From positions 186,001 through 250,000 of the forward strand of contig JADHTB010000003.1 of assembly GCA_016776605.1 (NCBI GenBank): a stretch of DNA of 64,000 bases, in the 5' to 3' direction. A model generated the notes under the pieces. That model was not told the origin of the DNA. It was given only the letters and a program-made list of their open reading frames with translations, and did no database searches. The position numbers and the translations under genes were made by a program. Shown here one piece after another: positions 36,291 to 45,191 of this stretch (its first letter is position 1; every line of letters starts with the position of its first letter). The DNA is from Alphaproteobacteria bacterium. GTDB lineage: Bacteria > Pseudomonadota > Alphaproteobacteria > GCA-2731375.

Positions 36291-37085
36291 ATGCGTCTGA
36301 AGGACAAGGTCGCCATTATCGCCGGCGCTGGTCAGACCGAGCCGGATGGCATGGGCAATGGCCGGGCCACGGCGCTGACATTTGCCCGCGAAGGGGCAAG
36401 GCTGATGCTGGCCAACCGTTCCGGCCCGTCCCTGGAGGAAACCGCGCGGCAGGTCCGGGCGGAAGGCTATGCGGTCGAAACCATGTTGGCGGATATTACC
36501 GATGAAGCGGATTGCCGCAATCTGATGGCGGCCACGGCGGACGCTTTTGGCCGGCTGGATATCCTGCACAACAATGTGGGCGCGGGTATTGTCGAGGGCG
36601 ACACGACGCAGATTGATCTGGCCGACTGGCAGGCCAGCCTGGACCGTAATCTGACCGGCGCCATGCTGCTCTCGAAACATGCCCTGCCCATTATGCGGGA
36701 CCAGAAATCCGGCTGTATCATCCATACCAGCTCCATCGCATCGGTCGCCGCCTATCCTCTGATCGCCTACAAGGTGGCAAAGGCGGCGCTGAATGAATTC
36801 TGCCGCTGGCTGGCCTACGAGAACGGCCCGCATGGCATCCGTTGCAACATTTTGATGCTGGGCCTCATGGACACACCAACAGCCTTGGCGATGTATCACC
36901 GCAGCAGCGGTGATCCCATGCAGGAGATCCGCGGCCAGCGCGACGCACTGCCCCGCCTGGGCCGCATGGGCGATGCCTGGGACGCCGCCAACGCCGCCCT
37001 GTTTTTGGCCTCCGACGCGGGCGCCTATATCACCGGCGCCATCCTCCCCGTGGATGGCGGCCTAACCACGAAGGTTGGCCTATGA
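36291..37085 (+). CDS. SDR-family oxidoreductase
   Basis: This 264-aa SDR has KVAIIAGAGQTEPDGMGNGRA as a modified cofactor loop, HNNVGAG in place of NNAG, the catalytic Ser in IIHTSSIAS and YKVAKAA as the YxxxK motif. The insertion in the glycine-rich loop marks a subgroup apart from FabG. It overlaps the slyX start by 4 bp and precedes the Baeyer-Villiger-type monooxygenase gene. Alcohol-to-ketone oxidation feeding that oxygenase is a plausible link but unproven. Confidence 0.88.
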   Translation: MRLKDKVAIIAGAGQTEPDGMGNGRATALTFAREGARLMLANRSGPSLEETARQVRAEGYAVETMLADITDEADCRNLMAATADAFGRLDILHNNVGAGIVEGDTTQIDLADWQASLDRNLTGAMLLSKHALPIMRDQKSGCIIHTSSIASVAAYPLIAYKVAKAALNEFCRWLAYENGPHGIRCNILMLGLMDTPTALAMYHRSSGDPMQEIRGQRDALPRLGRMGDAWDAANAALFLASDAGAYITGAILPVDGGLTTKVGL

Positions 37086-37303
37086 ACAACACCCAGGATT
37101 TGGAGCAGCGCCTGGTGGCGTTGGAAAGCCACATTGCCCACCAGGACGGCACCCTCGAGGATTTGCATGACATGGTGAACACGCAATGGACGGAGATCGA
37201 GGCCCTGCGGCGGGAGATGGAGCAATTGCGCGGGCGTCTGCTGCGCATGGAGGGGGAAATGGAACCCGCCCAGCCCGATAATGAACCGCCACCGCACTAT
37301 TAG
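37082..37303 (+). CDS. slyX: SlyX-family protein
   Basis: This 73-aa coiled-coil protein has the SlyX pattern: LEQRLVALESHIAHQDGTLEDL, heptads through WTEIEALRREMEQLRGRL, and the characteristic C-terminal PPPHY. Its function is not known in any organism in detail. It is translationally coupled to the SDR upstream (ATGA). Confidence 0.9.
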   Translation: MNNTQDLEQRLVALESHIAHQDGTLEDLHDMVNTQWTEIEALRREMEQLRGRLLRMEGEMEPAQPDNEPPPHY

Positions 37304-37334
37304 AACAGGTTTGCACAGCAAGAGAGTATTGAAG

Positions 37335-39266
37335 ATGACCCAGGCGCCGGGCGCACGTTCCCGATTTGCCGACGATGATGCCACCATTCGCGCCGCCCTG
37401 GAAAAGGCCAGCACGCCGGCCTTGATGGCGGCAATGGTGCATATCACCGGTAGTGGCGACATTCTGCGCGGACCGATCCGGCCCAGCCATTCCATTTTCC
37501 GCGATCTCCAGGGCGGCATTTCAAAGGCCGACCAGGCCACGGTGCGCGCGCGGGCGCTTGCTGTGTTGAAGGCCTACCGCGATGGCGACGGCCAGTTGCC
37601 GCCTGCCCCCGGCCCGGCCCGGGTCCACGAGATGGTCAATTTTGTTATCGGCCGGGAGGTGCCCGCGGCCTACGTGGACTTTCTGCTGACGGAGCTGTCC
37701 CTGGACGGCGCCGACCCTTACGGGCACCCAGGTCTGGACGATATTCCCAGCCAGGCCAGGGAACAGTTTCAGGTGGTGATCATCGGCGCCGGCATGTCCG
37801 GCATATTGGCGGCGATCCGCCTGCGGCAGGCCGGCATCCCCTATGTCATCATGGAAAAGAACAAGGATGTAGGCGGGACCTGGCTGCAAAACACCTATCC
37901 CGGCTGCCGGGTCGACAGTTCCAACCACACCTATAGTTATTCCTTTGCGCCCAAAGATTGGCCACAGCCCTATTCCAATCAGAAAACCCTGTTGCAGTAT
38001 TTTGACGACTGCGCCACGGAACATGGCATCCGCGGCAACACCCGCTTCAACACCGAGGTCACGACGGCCCGTTATGACGAAACAACCAACACCTGGCAGT
38101 TAGAGGTGGGCGGGGCGGATGGCGGCACGGAGGTTATCACCGCGAACGCGGTGATCGCCGCCGTGGGCCAATTGAACCGACCCAAATTTCCGGACCTGCC
38201 GGGCCGCGACGGGTTCTTCGGCGCCTCGTTTCATTCCGCCCGGTGGAACCACGCCCATAACCTGACAGGCAATCGGGTGGCGGTGGTGGGCACCGGGGCC
38301 TCGGCCTTTCAATTCGTGCCGGAGATCGCCAAGCAGGCCCGGGAGGTCTTTGTCTTTCAGCGCACCCCGCCCTGGATGATCCCGACGCCGGACTATCACG
38401 ACGATGTGGCGGCCGAGACGCACTGGCTTTTGAACAACGTGCCGTTCTATGACAAATGGTTTCGTTTCTGGATGTTTTGGGCCTCGTCCGAAGGTCTGCT
38501 CTCCGCCGTCAAGGCCGATCCGGACTGGGATGGCTCGGAGCGTTCCATCAGCGCCGAGAATGACGGCCTGCGCCTGATGTTGACGGAATACATCAAACAA
38601 CTGGTGGGTGATGACAAGGAATTGCTGGCCAAGGCCATTCCCGATTATCCGGTCGGCGGCAAGCGCATATTGCGCGACAACGGTAATTGGATCCGTGCCT
38701 TGAAGCGCGACAATGTGCACGTCATCACCGATCCGATCGAGGCCATCAGCCCGGCCGGCGTGCGCACCAGGGACGGCACGGATTACAAGGTCGAAACCTT
38801 GATCTATGGCACCGGCTATCAGGCCAACCGCTTTTTGAGCCCGATGAAAATTACCGGCATGGGCGGCGTTGATCTGCATGACCATTGGGGCGAAGACCCC
38901 CGCGCCTATCTGGGCATGACCATGCCCGGCTTCCCAAATTTCTTCTGCCTGTATGGCCCCAACACCAACATCGTGGTCAACGGCAGCATCATCTTTTTTT
39001 CCGAATGCGAGGTACGCTATGTGCTCGGCTGTCTGGCGATGCTGCTGCGCGGCAACCACGGCAGCCTGGATTGCAAACGGGAGGTCCACGACGCCTATAA
39101 CCGCGAGATCGACGCGGGCAACCAGGCCATGGCCTGGGGTTCGGACAAGGTAACCAGCTGGTACAAAAACAGCCAGGGCCGGGTAACACAAAACTGGCCC
39201 TTCACCCTGCTGGATTTCTGGACCCGCACCAAGGCCCCAAACCCGGACGACTATATTTTTAGTTAA
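37335..39266 (+). CDS. Baeyer-Villiger-type flavin monooxygenase
   Basis: This 643-aa class B flavoprotein monooxygenase has an extra N-terminal domain of about 130 residues, then FAD-binding VVIIGAGMSGILAAIRL. The Baeyer-Villiger fingerprint FFGASFHSARW fits FxGxxxHxxxW. The NADPH-binding VAVVGTGASAFQFVPEIA and YGTGYQANRFL follow. It inserts oxygen next to a ketone carbonyl using NADPH and O2. The ATG at 37335 (MTQAPGARS) is preferred to the track start inside slyX. The substrate is unknown; the fused N-terminal domain is typical of one BVMO subgroup acting on bulky ketones. Confidence 0.9.
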   Translation: MTQAPGARSRFADDDATIRAALEKASTPALMAAMVHITGSGDILRGPIRPSHSIFRDLQGGISKADQATVRARALAVLKAYRDGDGQLPPAPGPARVHEMVNFVIGREVPAAYVDFLLTELSLDGADPYGHPGLDDIPSQAREQFQVVIIGAGMSGILAAIRLRQAGIPYVIMEKNKDVGGTWLQNTYPGCRVDSSNHTYSYSFAPKDWPQPYSNQKTLLQYFDDCATEHGIRGNTRFNTEVTTARYDETTNTWQLEVGGADGGTEVITANAVIAAVGQLNRPKFPDLPGRDGFFGASFHSARWNHAHNLTGNRVAVVGTGASAFQFVPEIAKQAREVFVFQRTPPWMIPTPDYHDDVAAETHWLLNNVPFYDKWFRFWMFWASSEGLLSAVKADPDWDGSERSISAENDGLRLMLTEYIKQLVGDDKELLAKAIPDYPVGGKRILRDNGNWIRALKRDNVHVITDPIEAISPAGVRTRDGTDYKVETLIYGTGYQANRFLSPMKITGMGGVDLHDHWGEDPRAYLGMTMPGFPNFFCLYGPNTNIVVNGSIIFFSECEVRYVLGCLAMLLRGNHGSLDCKREVHDAYNREIDAGNQAMAWGSDKVTSWYKNSQGRVTQNWPFTLLDFWTRTKAPNPDDYIFS

Positions 39267-39278
39267 GCGGAAACGCGC

Positions 39279-39629
39279 TCAATCGATGGGCACGAAAATG
39301 CAGTGGCGGATCTGGCTGTCGATGGCTTTTGATAGATGGCCCTTGCCGGAGATGTCTTCGACCAGGATGACTTCGCCGGCGGCGATGATGCGGCTTTCGC
39401 CGTCGGAGGCAGTAATTTGCACGCCGGCGTCCAGATTGATGATGTACTGGCGGCGCGGGGCGCTGTGCCAATCAAGTTCGTAGGTCGGGGGCACCTTGCG
39501 AAAGATGATGCCCGTGGCCGGCAGCCGCGCGGACAGCTGGCCGCCCCGGCCTTCTTCAACCCATTCAACCTCGATATCGCGAAAGTGCGATTGGCCGTCG
39601 TCGTCTTCGTACAGATTATGGATGCGCAT
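39279..39629 (-). CDS. Cupin-like small protein
   Basis: This 116-aa all-beta protein has YELDWHSAPRRQYIINLDAGVQI and a second half GESRIIAAGEVILVEDISGKGH, which read as the two cupin motifs. Only some of the canonical metal-binding His residues are present (WHSAPRRQY, GKGH), so metal binding is uncertain. It is convergent with the BVMO gene (13-bp gap) and upstream of nothing obvious on its strand except the DapA-like gene's 3' end. Confidence 0.7.
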   Translation of the reverse strand: MRIHNLYEDDDGQSHFRDIEVEWVEEGRGGQLSARLPATGIIFRKVPPTYELDWHSAPRRQYIINLDAGVQITASDGESRIIAAGEVILVEDISGKGHLSKAIDSQIRHCIFVPID

Positions 39630-39701
39630 ATGCCTGGCGACCTTCCCGTTGCTTCATTGGCCGGCAAGGATGCGCGCAACGGGACGAACTGGCAAGCCGC
39701 C

Positions 39702-40610
39702 CTAAAAAGTGCCCAGATCCTTTGACCAGCGGGCCATGATCTCCAGCCCGAACGGCGTTGGCTGTTGCGCCGGCACCCGGTCGAAGACTTCGCCCAGGCC
39801 CAGGCGGCGGGCGGTCAGGCGTTTGCCGTAACAGAGCAGATGTTCGATGGAGCCCATCAGAAAGGACAACAAGGGCAGAATTTCGGCGAAGGCGCGGTCG
39901 GCCTCCGCTTCATCCCCCGCCAGCATGGCGTTATAAATCGCCACCTGGCGGTCGCAGGCATCAACGCCGGGGATCATGCCGTGGCAGCCCGCCCGCAGGC
40001 TGTCCACCAGCTCCATGCCATTGCGGCCATTGAACAGGGTGAAGGCGCCATTGGTATCTTCGCGCAGGGCGGCAATATAGGTGGCGGGGCCTTCCGCCTT
40101 CAGGATCGAAATATTGGGATGCTGGCGGTTCAATTCCGCGAAGCCGGCATTGGAGACGCCGATGCCGATATATTCCGGTGCGTTCTGAATGCCCACGGGC
40201 AGGGGCGAAGCATCGGCCACGGCGCCGTAAAAGCGGATCAACCCGGCCTCGGAGGCGCCGCGCACGGGAGGTGGTTGCAGCACCACCCAGGCCGCGCCCA
40301 GTTCGCCGGCCAGCCTGGCCATGGCGGTCTGGCCGGCCACGTTGCTTTCGGCGATGGTAACGGATAGCGGCACCTGGCCATCCACGTCCTCGGCTGCCCA
40401 TTGCATCAGGCAGCGCCGCTCTTCGGTAGATAGTTTGTTGGTCTCGGTCGCCAGTCCGCCGACCGCGATGCCGTGCACGCCCTGGGCCAGGGCGCCTTTG
40501 ACCTGGGCCCGCATGGCCTGCCGGTCCAAATCGCCATTGCGGTCATAGAAGGCGTACAGCATGGGATAAATGCCGTGAAACTGGCCCTGGTCGCGATTAG
40601 CGTCGGTCAT
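39702..40610 (-). CDS. Dihydrodipicolinate synthase/N-acetylneuraminate lyase-family aldolase
   Basis: This 302-aa TIM-barrel aldolase has the phosphate/substrate loop GVHGIAVGGLATET and the Schiff-base lysine in NISILKAEGPA. The usual catalytic tyrosine motif YNxPxxxG reads QNAPEYIG here, so the acid/base Tyr is missing. That argues against true DapA activity and for a related lyase or hydrolase on another 2-oxoacid. It lies beside the small cupin and, divergently, the MFS transporter. Confidence 0.85.
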   Translation of the reverse strand: MTDANRDQGQFHGIYPMLYAFYDRNGDLDRQAMRAQVKGALAQGVHGIAVGGLATETNKLSTEERRCLMQWAAEDVDGQVPLSVTIAESNVAGQTAMARLAGELGAAWVVLQPPPVRGASEAGLIRFYGAVADASPLPVGIQNAPEYIGIGVSNAGFAELNRQHPNISILKAEGPATYIAALREDTNGAFTLFNGRNGMELVDSLRAGCHGMIPGVDACDRQVAIYNAMLAGDEAEADRAFAEILPLLSFLMGSIEHLLCYGKRLTARRLGLGEVFDRVPAQQPTPFGLEIMARWSKDLGTF

Positions 40611-40835
40611 ATCTCAACTCCTGTCCTGCGGGCCGGCGATTGCCGTGGACTGCCAGCGGTAACAGGCTCGGGCGACCCGCAATTCGATGACGATCGAAAA
40701 CAGCCTAGCCATAAGTCAAAGCGGCGCGGCAGGCAACGCGGGGTTTGTTCTGTTCCAGAAGGACTGCTTCAGTTATACCAAACAGCCTGGCATCGGCGCC
40801 CCGCTGATGCCGTTTTTTTGCATCTGTGGTTCACA

Positions 40836-42116
40836 ATGAGCATGCTCCGAAAAGACTCTATTGAATCCAGATACGGCTGGTGGGTGGCCATTGCCTCCAC
40901 CCTGATGATTACGGTCGCCTTCGGTTCCACCTACCTTGTCGTCGTGGGCCTGAAACCCATCGCGGCCGAATTCGGCTGGCCCCGGCAAATCCCTTCGGCC
41001 GGCTATTCCGCCGCCCTGTTTGGGGCCGGGATTGGCGGCATTCTCATGGGCCTGTGGTCCGACCGCCGGGGCATGTCCGGGCCGTCCCTGACCGGCGCCA
41101 TCTTTGTCGGTTTGGGTCTGATGGCGATTTCGCAAAGCAATTCGGTGGTTACCTTTCTGGGCGCGCATCTGTTGATCCTGGGCATACTGGGCAACGGCGC
41201 CATGTTTTCACCCCTGCTGACCAACGTCACCCACTGGTTCGACCGCCGCATGGGTATTGCCGTGGCCGTGGTCTCTGGTGGGCAAAGTCTGGCCGGCGCC
41301 ATCTGGCCGCCGATTTTCCGCTATGCGATGGCGCAATATGGCTGGCGGGAAACCATGTTTGCATACGGCCTGTTCTGTCTTGCCGCTCTGATCCCGCTGT
41401 CCCTGGTCATGCGGCGGCCCAGCCCGCGGATGATCAGAGGCGGCGCGGCGGCGGACAAGGCGACCCGGGCGGCGCAGGTGGGGCAAAGACAGGATCTGGT
41501 GTTGGGTTTGCAGCCCAATACAGCCTTTTCCATGTTGTGCATGGCGATCATCGGCTGCTGTGTGGCCATGTCCATGCCCATGGTTCACATCGTCGCTTAT
41601 TGCTCCGATCTTGGCTTCTCCGCCGCCCGCGGGGCCGAGATGTTGTCGATCCTGTTGTTCAGCGCCTTCCTTTCGCGCCTCGCCTATGGCTGGCTGGCCG
41701 ACCGCATTGGCGGCTTGAAGACACTGCTGCTGGGTTCGTCCCTGCAACTTCTGGGCCTGGCCTGTTTTATGTATGTGGATACGCTGGAAGGGCTGTATCT
41801 GGTCTCGATCTTCTATGGCCTGGGTTATGGCGGCATCGTGCCCATGTACGCCATCATCATCCGGCAACTGTTTCCCGGTTCCCAGGCCGGTTGGCGCATC
41901 GGCGTGATCTTCCTGTTCGGCACCACCGGCATGGCCATAGGCGGCTATCTGGGCGGCTTTATTTTTGACCAAACGGCGACCTACCGCCTGGCCTTCCTGA
42001 CCGGCATCTGCTTCAACCTGGTGAACCTGGTTTTGGTCAGCTTCATGGTGTGGCGCCATGGCAAGCATGGCGACCGTGGCGGCCAACTTATCCCGTCGGC
42101 CCCGGCGGTGGCATAA
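40836..42116 (+). CDS. MFS transporter (monocarboxylate/oxalate-formate-like)
   Basis: This 426-aa permease has 12 predicted hydrophobic helices. It starts MSMLRKDSIESRYGWWVAIAS, and the GLWSDRRGM loop between helices 2 and 3 plus YGWLADRIGGLKT between helices 8 and 9 are the MFS signatures. The track ORF begins 363 bp upstream, antisense to the aldolase; the ATG at 40836 fits the family. It is divergent from the aldolase gene and could import its substrate, probably an organic acid. Confidence 0.88.
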   Translation: MSMLRKDSIESRYGWWVAIASTLMITVAFGSTYLVVVGLKPIAAEFGWPRQIPSAGYSAALFGAGIGGILMGLWSDRRGMSGPSLTGAIFVGLGLMAISQSNSVVTFLGAHLLILGILGNGAMFSPLLTNVTHWFDRRMGIAVAVVSGGQSLAGAIWPPIFRYAMAQYGWRETMFAYGLFCLAALIPLSLVMRRPSPRMIRGGAAADKATRAAQVGQRQDLVLGLQPNTAFSMLCMAIIGCCVAMSMPMVHIVAYCSDLGFSAARGAEMLSILLFSAFLSRLAYGWLADRIGGLKTLLLGSSLQLLGLACFMYVDTLEGLYLVSIFYGLGYGGIVPMYAIIIRQLFPGSQAGWRIGVIFLFGTTGMAIGGYLGGFIFDQTATYRLAFLTGICFNLVNLVLVSFMVWRHGKHGDRGGQLIPSAPAVA

Positions 42117-42137
42117 CCCGCAGTACAGGAAACAGCG

Positions 42138-42308
42138 CTAAGTCCGGCGCAATATTTTCCAGAAGTATTTTACAATCAGAACAAATAGCGCGGCAGCGAG
42201 GATCAGGGTCATCACGGCGCCATGGGGGCTCCAGAATGGGATGGATGGAAACAGAGTGGTCCATAGAAGCCAGTAGGTACCGAACATAAAGCTGGCACTT
42301 GATAGCAT
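42138..42308 (-). CDS. Small membrane protein, 56 aa (not in ORF track)
   Basis: The minus strand encodes MLSSASFMFGTYWLLWTTLF and a second hydrophobic stretch (AVMTLILAAALFVLIVKYFW) ending KILRRT. A GGAG lies 7 nt before the ATG. Two hydrophobic helices and a positively charged tail support a real inner-membrane protein, too short for the 60-aa cut-off. I do not recognise the family. It is convergent with the MFS transporter, with 21 bp between their stops. Confidence 0.55.
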   Translation of the reverse strand: MLSSASFMFGTYWLLWTTLFPSIPFWSPHGAVMTLILAAALFVLIVKYFWKILRRT

Positions 42309-42416
42309 TGCATTTCTCCTTCGGTAGCCCCGCTGCCTGTCCCTCGAGCGGATCAGTTACTGATACGCTCTGATCCCAAAAGATAGCGCAATTGAACCAA
42401 TCACCTGGACCGCTCA

Positions 42417-42445
42417 CGCGATTTCATGCGATTGAAAATTGCTCT
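42417..42445. repeat. Possible family A relic
   Basis: CGCGATTTCATGCGATTGAAAA followed by TTGCTCT resembles the middle of the family A hairpin 1 (inner arm, then the outer right arm AATTGCTCT). Only about 30 bp remain. The rest of the 42309-42633 gap shows no gene. Confidence 0.3.
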
Positions 42446-42633
42446 CGGGATAGGCCGGTGGCTTTGCGTCCCGCCGTCGCCGGCGGTTTGCCCTTTCGTG
42501 GACGTGTGTTCACGTTTCCACACCTAAGGCGTCCAGCTTGGTCCCCAAATCGTTACCAAATCATTAATGAACCAGTATGCCGCAATCTGCTAAGCTGGCT
42601 GAGTCGCACCGTATTCCTGGAGGAATTTTCATC

Positions 42634-43104
42634 ATGGATGACCTGCCAATCCTACAAGTCCGCCAAATCGAAGCCAATATCATCAAGCCCATTTACGAAC
42701 AGATGGTGGCTGAATTAGGCGAGGAACGGGCCCGGGAAATCTTGACCACGGCCATCAACAAGGATGCGGTGCGCCAGGGCGCCGAACTGGCGGCCAGCAC
42801 CGATCTGCCAAACAATCTGGAAACCTTCACCACGCTGATGGGCCGCTGGTCCGCGGGCGATTCCCTGACAAAGGAGGAACTGCATTCCAGCAAGGATCAG
42901 CTTGATTTCAACGTCACCCGCTGCCGCTATGCCGAGACATACGCGGAAATGGGCCTCTCGCACATTGGCTCCATTCTCTCCTGCGGCCGGGACGGCTCGC
43001 TTTGCGAAGGCTATAATTCGGATGTGACCCTGACCCGAACCCAGACCATCATGGGCGGCGCCTCGCATTGCGATTTCCGCTTCAAGATTAACAAGGCGGG
43101 TTAG
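42634..43104 (+). CDS. L-2-amino-thiazoline-4-carboxylate hydrolase-like protein
   Basis: This protein of 156 aa has the family-typical C-terminal block MGLSHIGSILSCGRDGS followed by CEGYNSDVTLTRTQTIMGGASHCDFRFK. These conserved cysteines and the RTQT/CDFRF motif are seen in ATC-hydrolase (PF14196) proteins, which open the thiazoline ring on the way to cysteine. Many members likely act on other substrates. The ATG at 42634 has GGAGG upstream; the track start adds 19 residues. It is 3 bp before the SDR and opens a cassette that ends with a D-2-hydroxyacid dehydrogenase. Confidence 0.75.
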   Translation: MDDLPILQVRQIEANIIKPIYEQMVAELGEERAREILTTAINKDAVRQGAELAASTDLPNNLETFTTLMGRWSAGDSLTKEELHSSKDQLDFNVTRCRYAETYAEMGLSHIGSILSCGRDGSLCEGYNSDVTLTRTQTIMGGASHCDFRFKINKAG

Positions 43105-43107
43105 GCT

Positions 43108-43842
43108 ATGCGGCTGACGGGCCGGCGTATTCTGATTACCGGCGCGGCATCGGGCATCGGGCGGGCCTGCGCCGAACTATTCAGCCGTGAAGGCGCGGCC
43201 CTGGCTCTGTTGGACCGCAATGACCATGGCCTGTCGGATTTCGATGCCATTGCCTGCCCCGCGGATGTCACGGACGTGGCGGCGGTCGGGGCGGCGGTCG
43301 CCGCGGCGGTGGCGGGACTGGGCGGCCTGGACGGCGTGGTCAATTGCGCCGGCAAGGACATGCTCGGCCGCCTGACCGAGGTTTCGCCCGAAGCCTGGGC
43401 GGAGATTATCAATATCAATTTGACCGGCAGCGCCAATGTCTGCCGCGCCACCATTCCCAACCTGCGGGCGGCGGGAACGGGCAGTATTGTCAATGTTGCC
43501 TCTGGCGCCGGCCTGTTTCCCCTGCCCGACCGCACGGCCTATTGCGCCGCCAAGGCGGGCCTGGTGATGTTTTCTAAGGCCCTGGCCATGGAAGTCGCCG
43601 ACAGCGGCATCCGCGTCAATGCGGTCTGCCCCGGCGCCATCGATACGCCCATGCTGGCCGGCTCTTACCAGAACGCCCCCGACCCAGCGGCGGAAAAGGC
43701 CATGATCCAGCAACGCTATTTATTGGGCCGCTTTGGCGAAGCCTCCGAGATCGCCGCCGCCATTCTATTTCTAAGCAGCGCCGACGCCTCCTACATCACC
43801 GGCACGGCCATGGCGGTGGATGGCGGCCGGACATTCTACTAG
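43108..43842 (+). CDS. SDR-family oxidoreductase
   Basis: This 244-aa SDR has ITGAASGIGRACAELF, NCAGKDM in place of NNAG, the Ser in VNVASGAG and YCAAKAG with Tyr and Lys. LLDRNDHG after strand 2 carries an acidic residue, suggesting NAD. It follows the ATC-hydrolase-like gene by 3 bp and is probably co-expressed with it. The substrate is unknown. Confidence 0.9.
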   Translation: MRLTGRRILITGAASGIGRACAELFSREGAALALLDRNDHGLSDFDAIACPADVTDVAAVGAAVAAAVAGLGGLDGVVNCAGKDMLGRLTEVSPEAWAEIININLTGSANVCRATIPNLRAAGTGSIVNVASGAGLFPLPDRTAYCAAKAGLVMFSKALAMEVADSGIRVNAVCPGAIDTPMLAGSYQNAPDPAAEKAMIQQRYLLGRFGEASEIAAAILFLSSADASYITGTAMAVDGGRTFY

Positions 43843-43900
43843 GGCAGTACCGGGGATGGATGGTAAGTGGGGGTACCCGTACGCATGAAGGAACGACCAT

Positions 43901-45127
43901 ATGAATGACGATGCCATGATCCTTGCGGGCATCAAGGTGCTGGATGCGGCCAGCTTTATTGCCGGGCCGGTAGCAACCACGATCATGGCCGATTTCGGCG
44001 CCGATGTGATCAAGGTGGAACCGCCCATGGGCGATGGCTATCGAAAACTGTCCACCCTGGCCGGCATGCCACAGGCCGAGGAACATTACCATTGGCAGGT
44101 CGATAACCGTTCCAAGCGGGGTTTGCATCTGGACCTGACCAGTGAAGCCGGGCGCGAGGTGTTGTACCGGCTGGTCGCCGAGGCGGATGTTTTCGTCACC
44201 AATTTCATGCCGGGCGTGCGGGAAAAACTGGGCCTGCGCTATGAAGATCTGGCACCCCTGAACAGCCGCCTGATCTATGGTTCCATGTCCGCCTATGGCG
44301 AGACGGGACCAGAGGCGGGACAGACCGGTTTCGACACGACCGCCTATTGGGCCCGCAGCGGCCTGATGGATTTGGTGCGCCCCGATCCAAGTGGCGATCC
44401 CGCCCGCTCCATGCCTGGCATGGGCGACCACCCCACCGGCGTCGCGCTGCTTTCGGCGATCCTGCTGGCGCTTTATCGGCGCGAGCGCACGGGACGCGGC
44501 GGCATGGCCCATACCTCGTTATTGGCCAACGGTATCTGGTCAAATGTCTTCATGGCGCAGGCCGCCCTGTGCGGGGCGGAGGTGCCGCAACGGCCCCGGC
44601 GGGAGGCCGCGACCAATGCATTGTCGAACCATTACCGCACCAAGGATCAACGCTGGTTCATTCTGACCGCCGCCAACGAGGAAAAGGAATGGACCCGGTT
44701 TCCCGACGCCATCGGCCATCCGGAATTAAGCACGGATCCGCGCTTTGTCAGCCAACAGGCGCGGCAGGAAAATGCCAGCGCGCTGGTGGCCATAATGGAT
44801 GAAATATTCGCGCGGCAGGACTTGGATTATTGGCGTAAGGCTTTCGGCGCTAACCGGATCACGGTCGGGGAAGTGGCTAAGACCGAAGATATTCTGCATA
44901 GCGCACAGGCCCGCGCGGCAGGGATCACCGTACCCGCCGCCGGTGCGGCCTTCGGCGCCGAATTGACCGTCGACAGCCCTTTGTGGATCGAAGGCGCGGC
45001 CAAACAGGCCCCACGGCCCGCGCCCGAACTAGGCGAACATACATTGGAGATTCTGGCCGAAGCCGGCTACGACGCGGCCGGCATCGACGATTTACGCGTC
45101 CGGGGGGCCTTGGGCGCCGATTTTTAG
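43901..45127 (+). CDS. CaiB/BaiF-type CoA-transferase (family III)
   Basis: This 408-aa family III CoA-transferase has GIKVLDAASFIAGPVATTIM, ADFGADVIKVEPPMGDGYR, NRSKRGLHLDL and VFVTNFMPGVREKLGL. The last corresponds to the conserved (N/F)xxPG segment; the family's catalytic Asp region follows it. GMGDHPTGVALLSAILLAL is the central dimer helix. An AAGGA site precedes the ATG at 43901. It lies directly upstream of the UGA-containing selenoprotein gene, so a CoA ester may be part of that pathway. Confidence 0.92.
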   Translation: MNDDAMILAGIKVLDAASFIAGPVATTIMADFGADVIKVEPPMGDGYRKLSTLAGMPQAEEHYHWQVDNRSKRGLHLDLTSEAGREVLYRLVAEADVFVTNFMPGVREKLGLRYEDLAPLNSRLIYGSMSAYGETGPEAGQTGFDTTAYWARSGLMDLVRPDPSGDPARSMPGMGDHPTGVALLSAILLALYRRERTGRGGMAHTSLLANGIWSNVFMAQAALCGAEVPQRPRREAATNALSNHYRTKDQRWFILTAANEEKEWTRFPDAIGHPELSTDPRFVSQQARQENASALVAIMDEIFARQDLDYWRKAFGANRITVGEVAKTEDILHSAQARAAGITVPAAGAAFGAELTVDSPLWIEGAAKQAPRPAPELGEHTLEILAEAGYDAAGIDDLRVRGALGADF

Positions 45128-45191
45128 GCCGAATTTTAGGTCCGGTTTTTAGGCCCGATTCTGGGCCCGCAATCCAAGTGAGGAGAAAATT

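Noticed and set aside
13684-45127. The two CoA-transferases as one duplicated locus
   Set aside because: They share only family motifs and differ in the catalytic segment (FALG against FMPG); their surroundings are unrelated.
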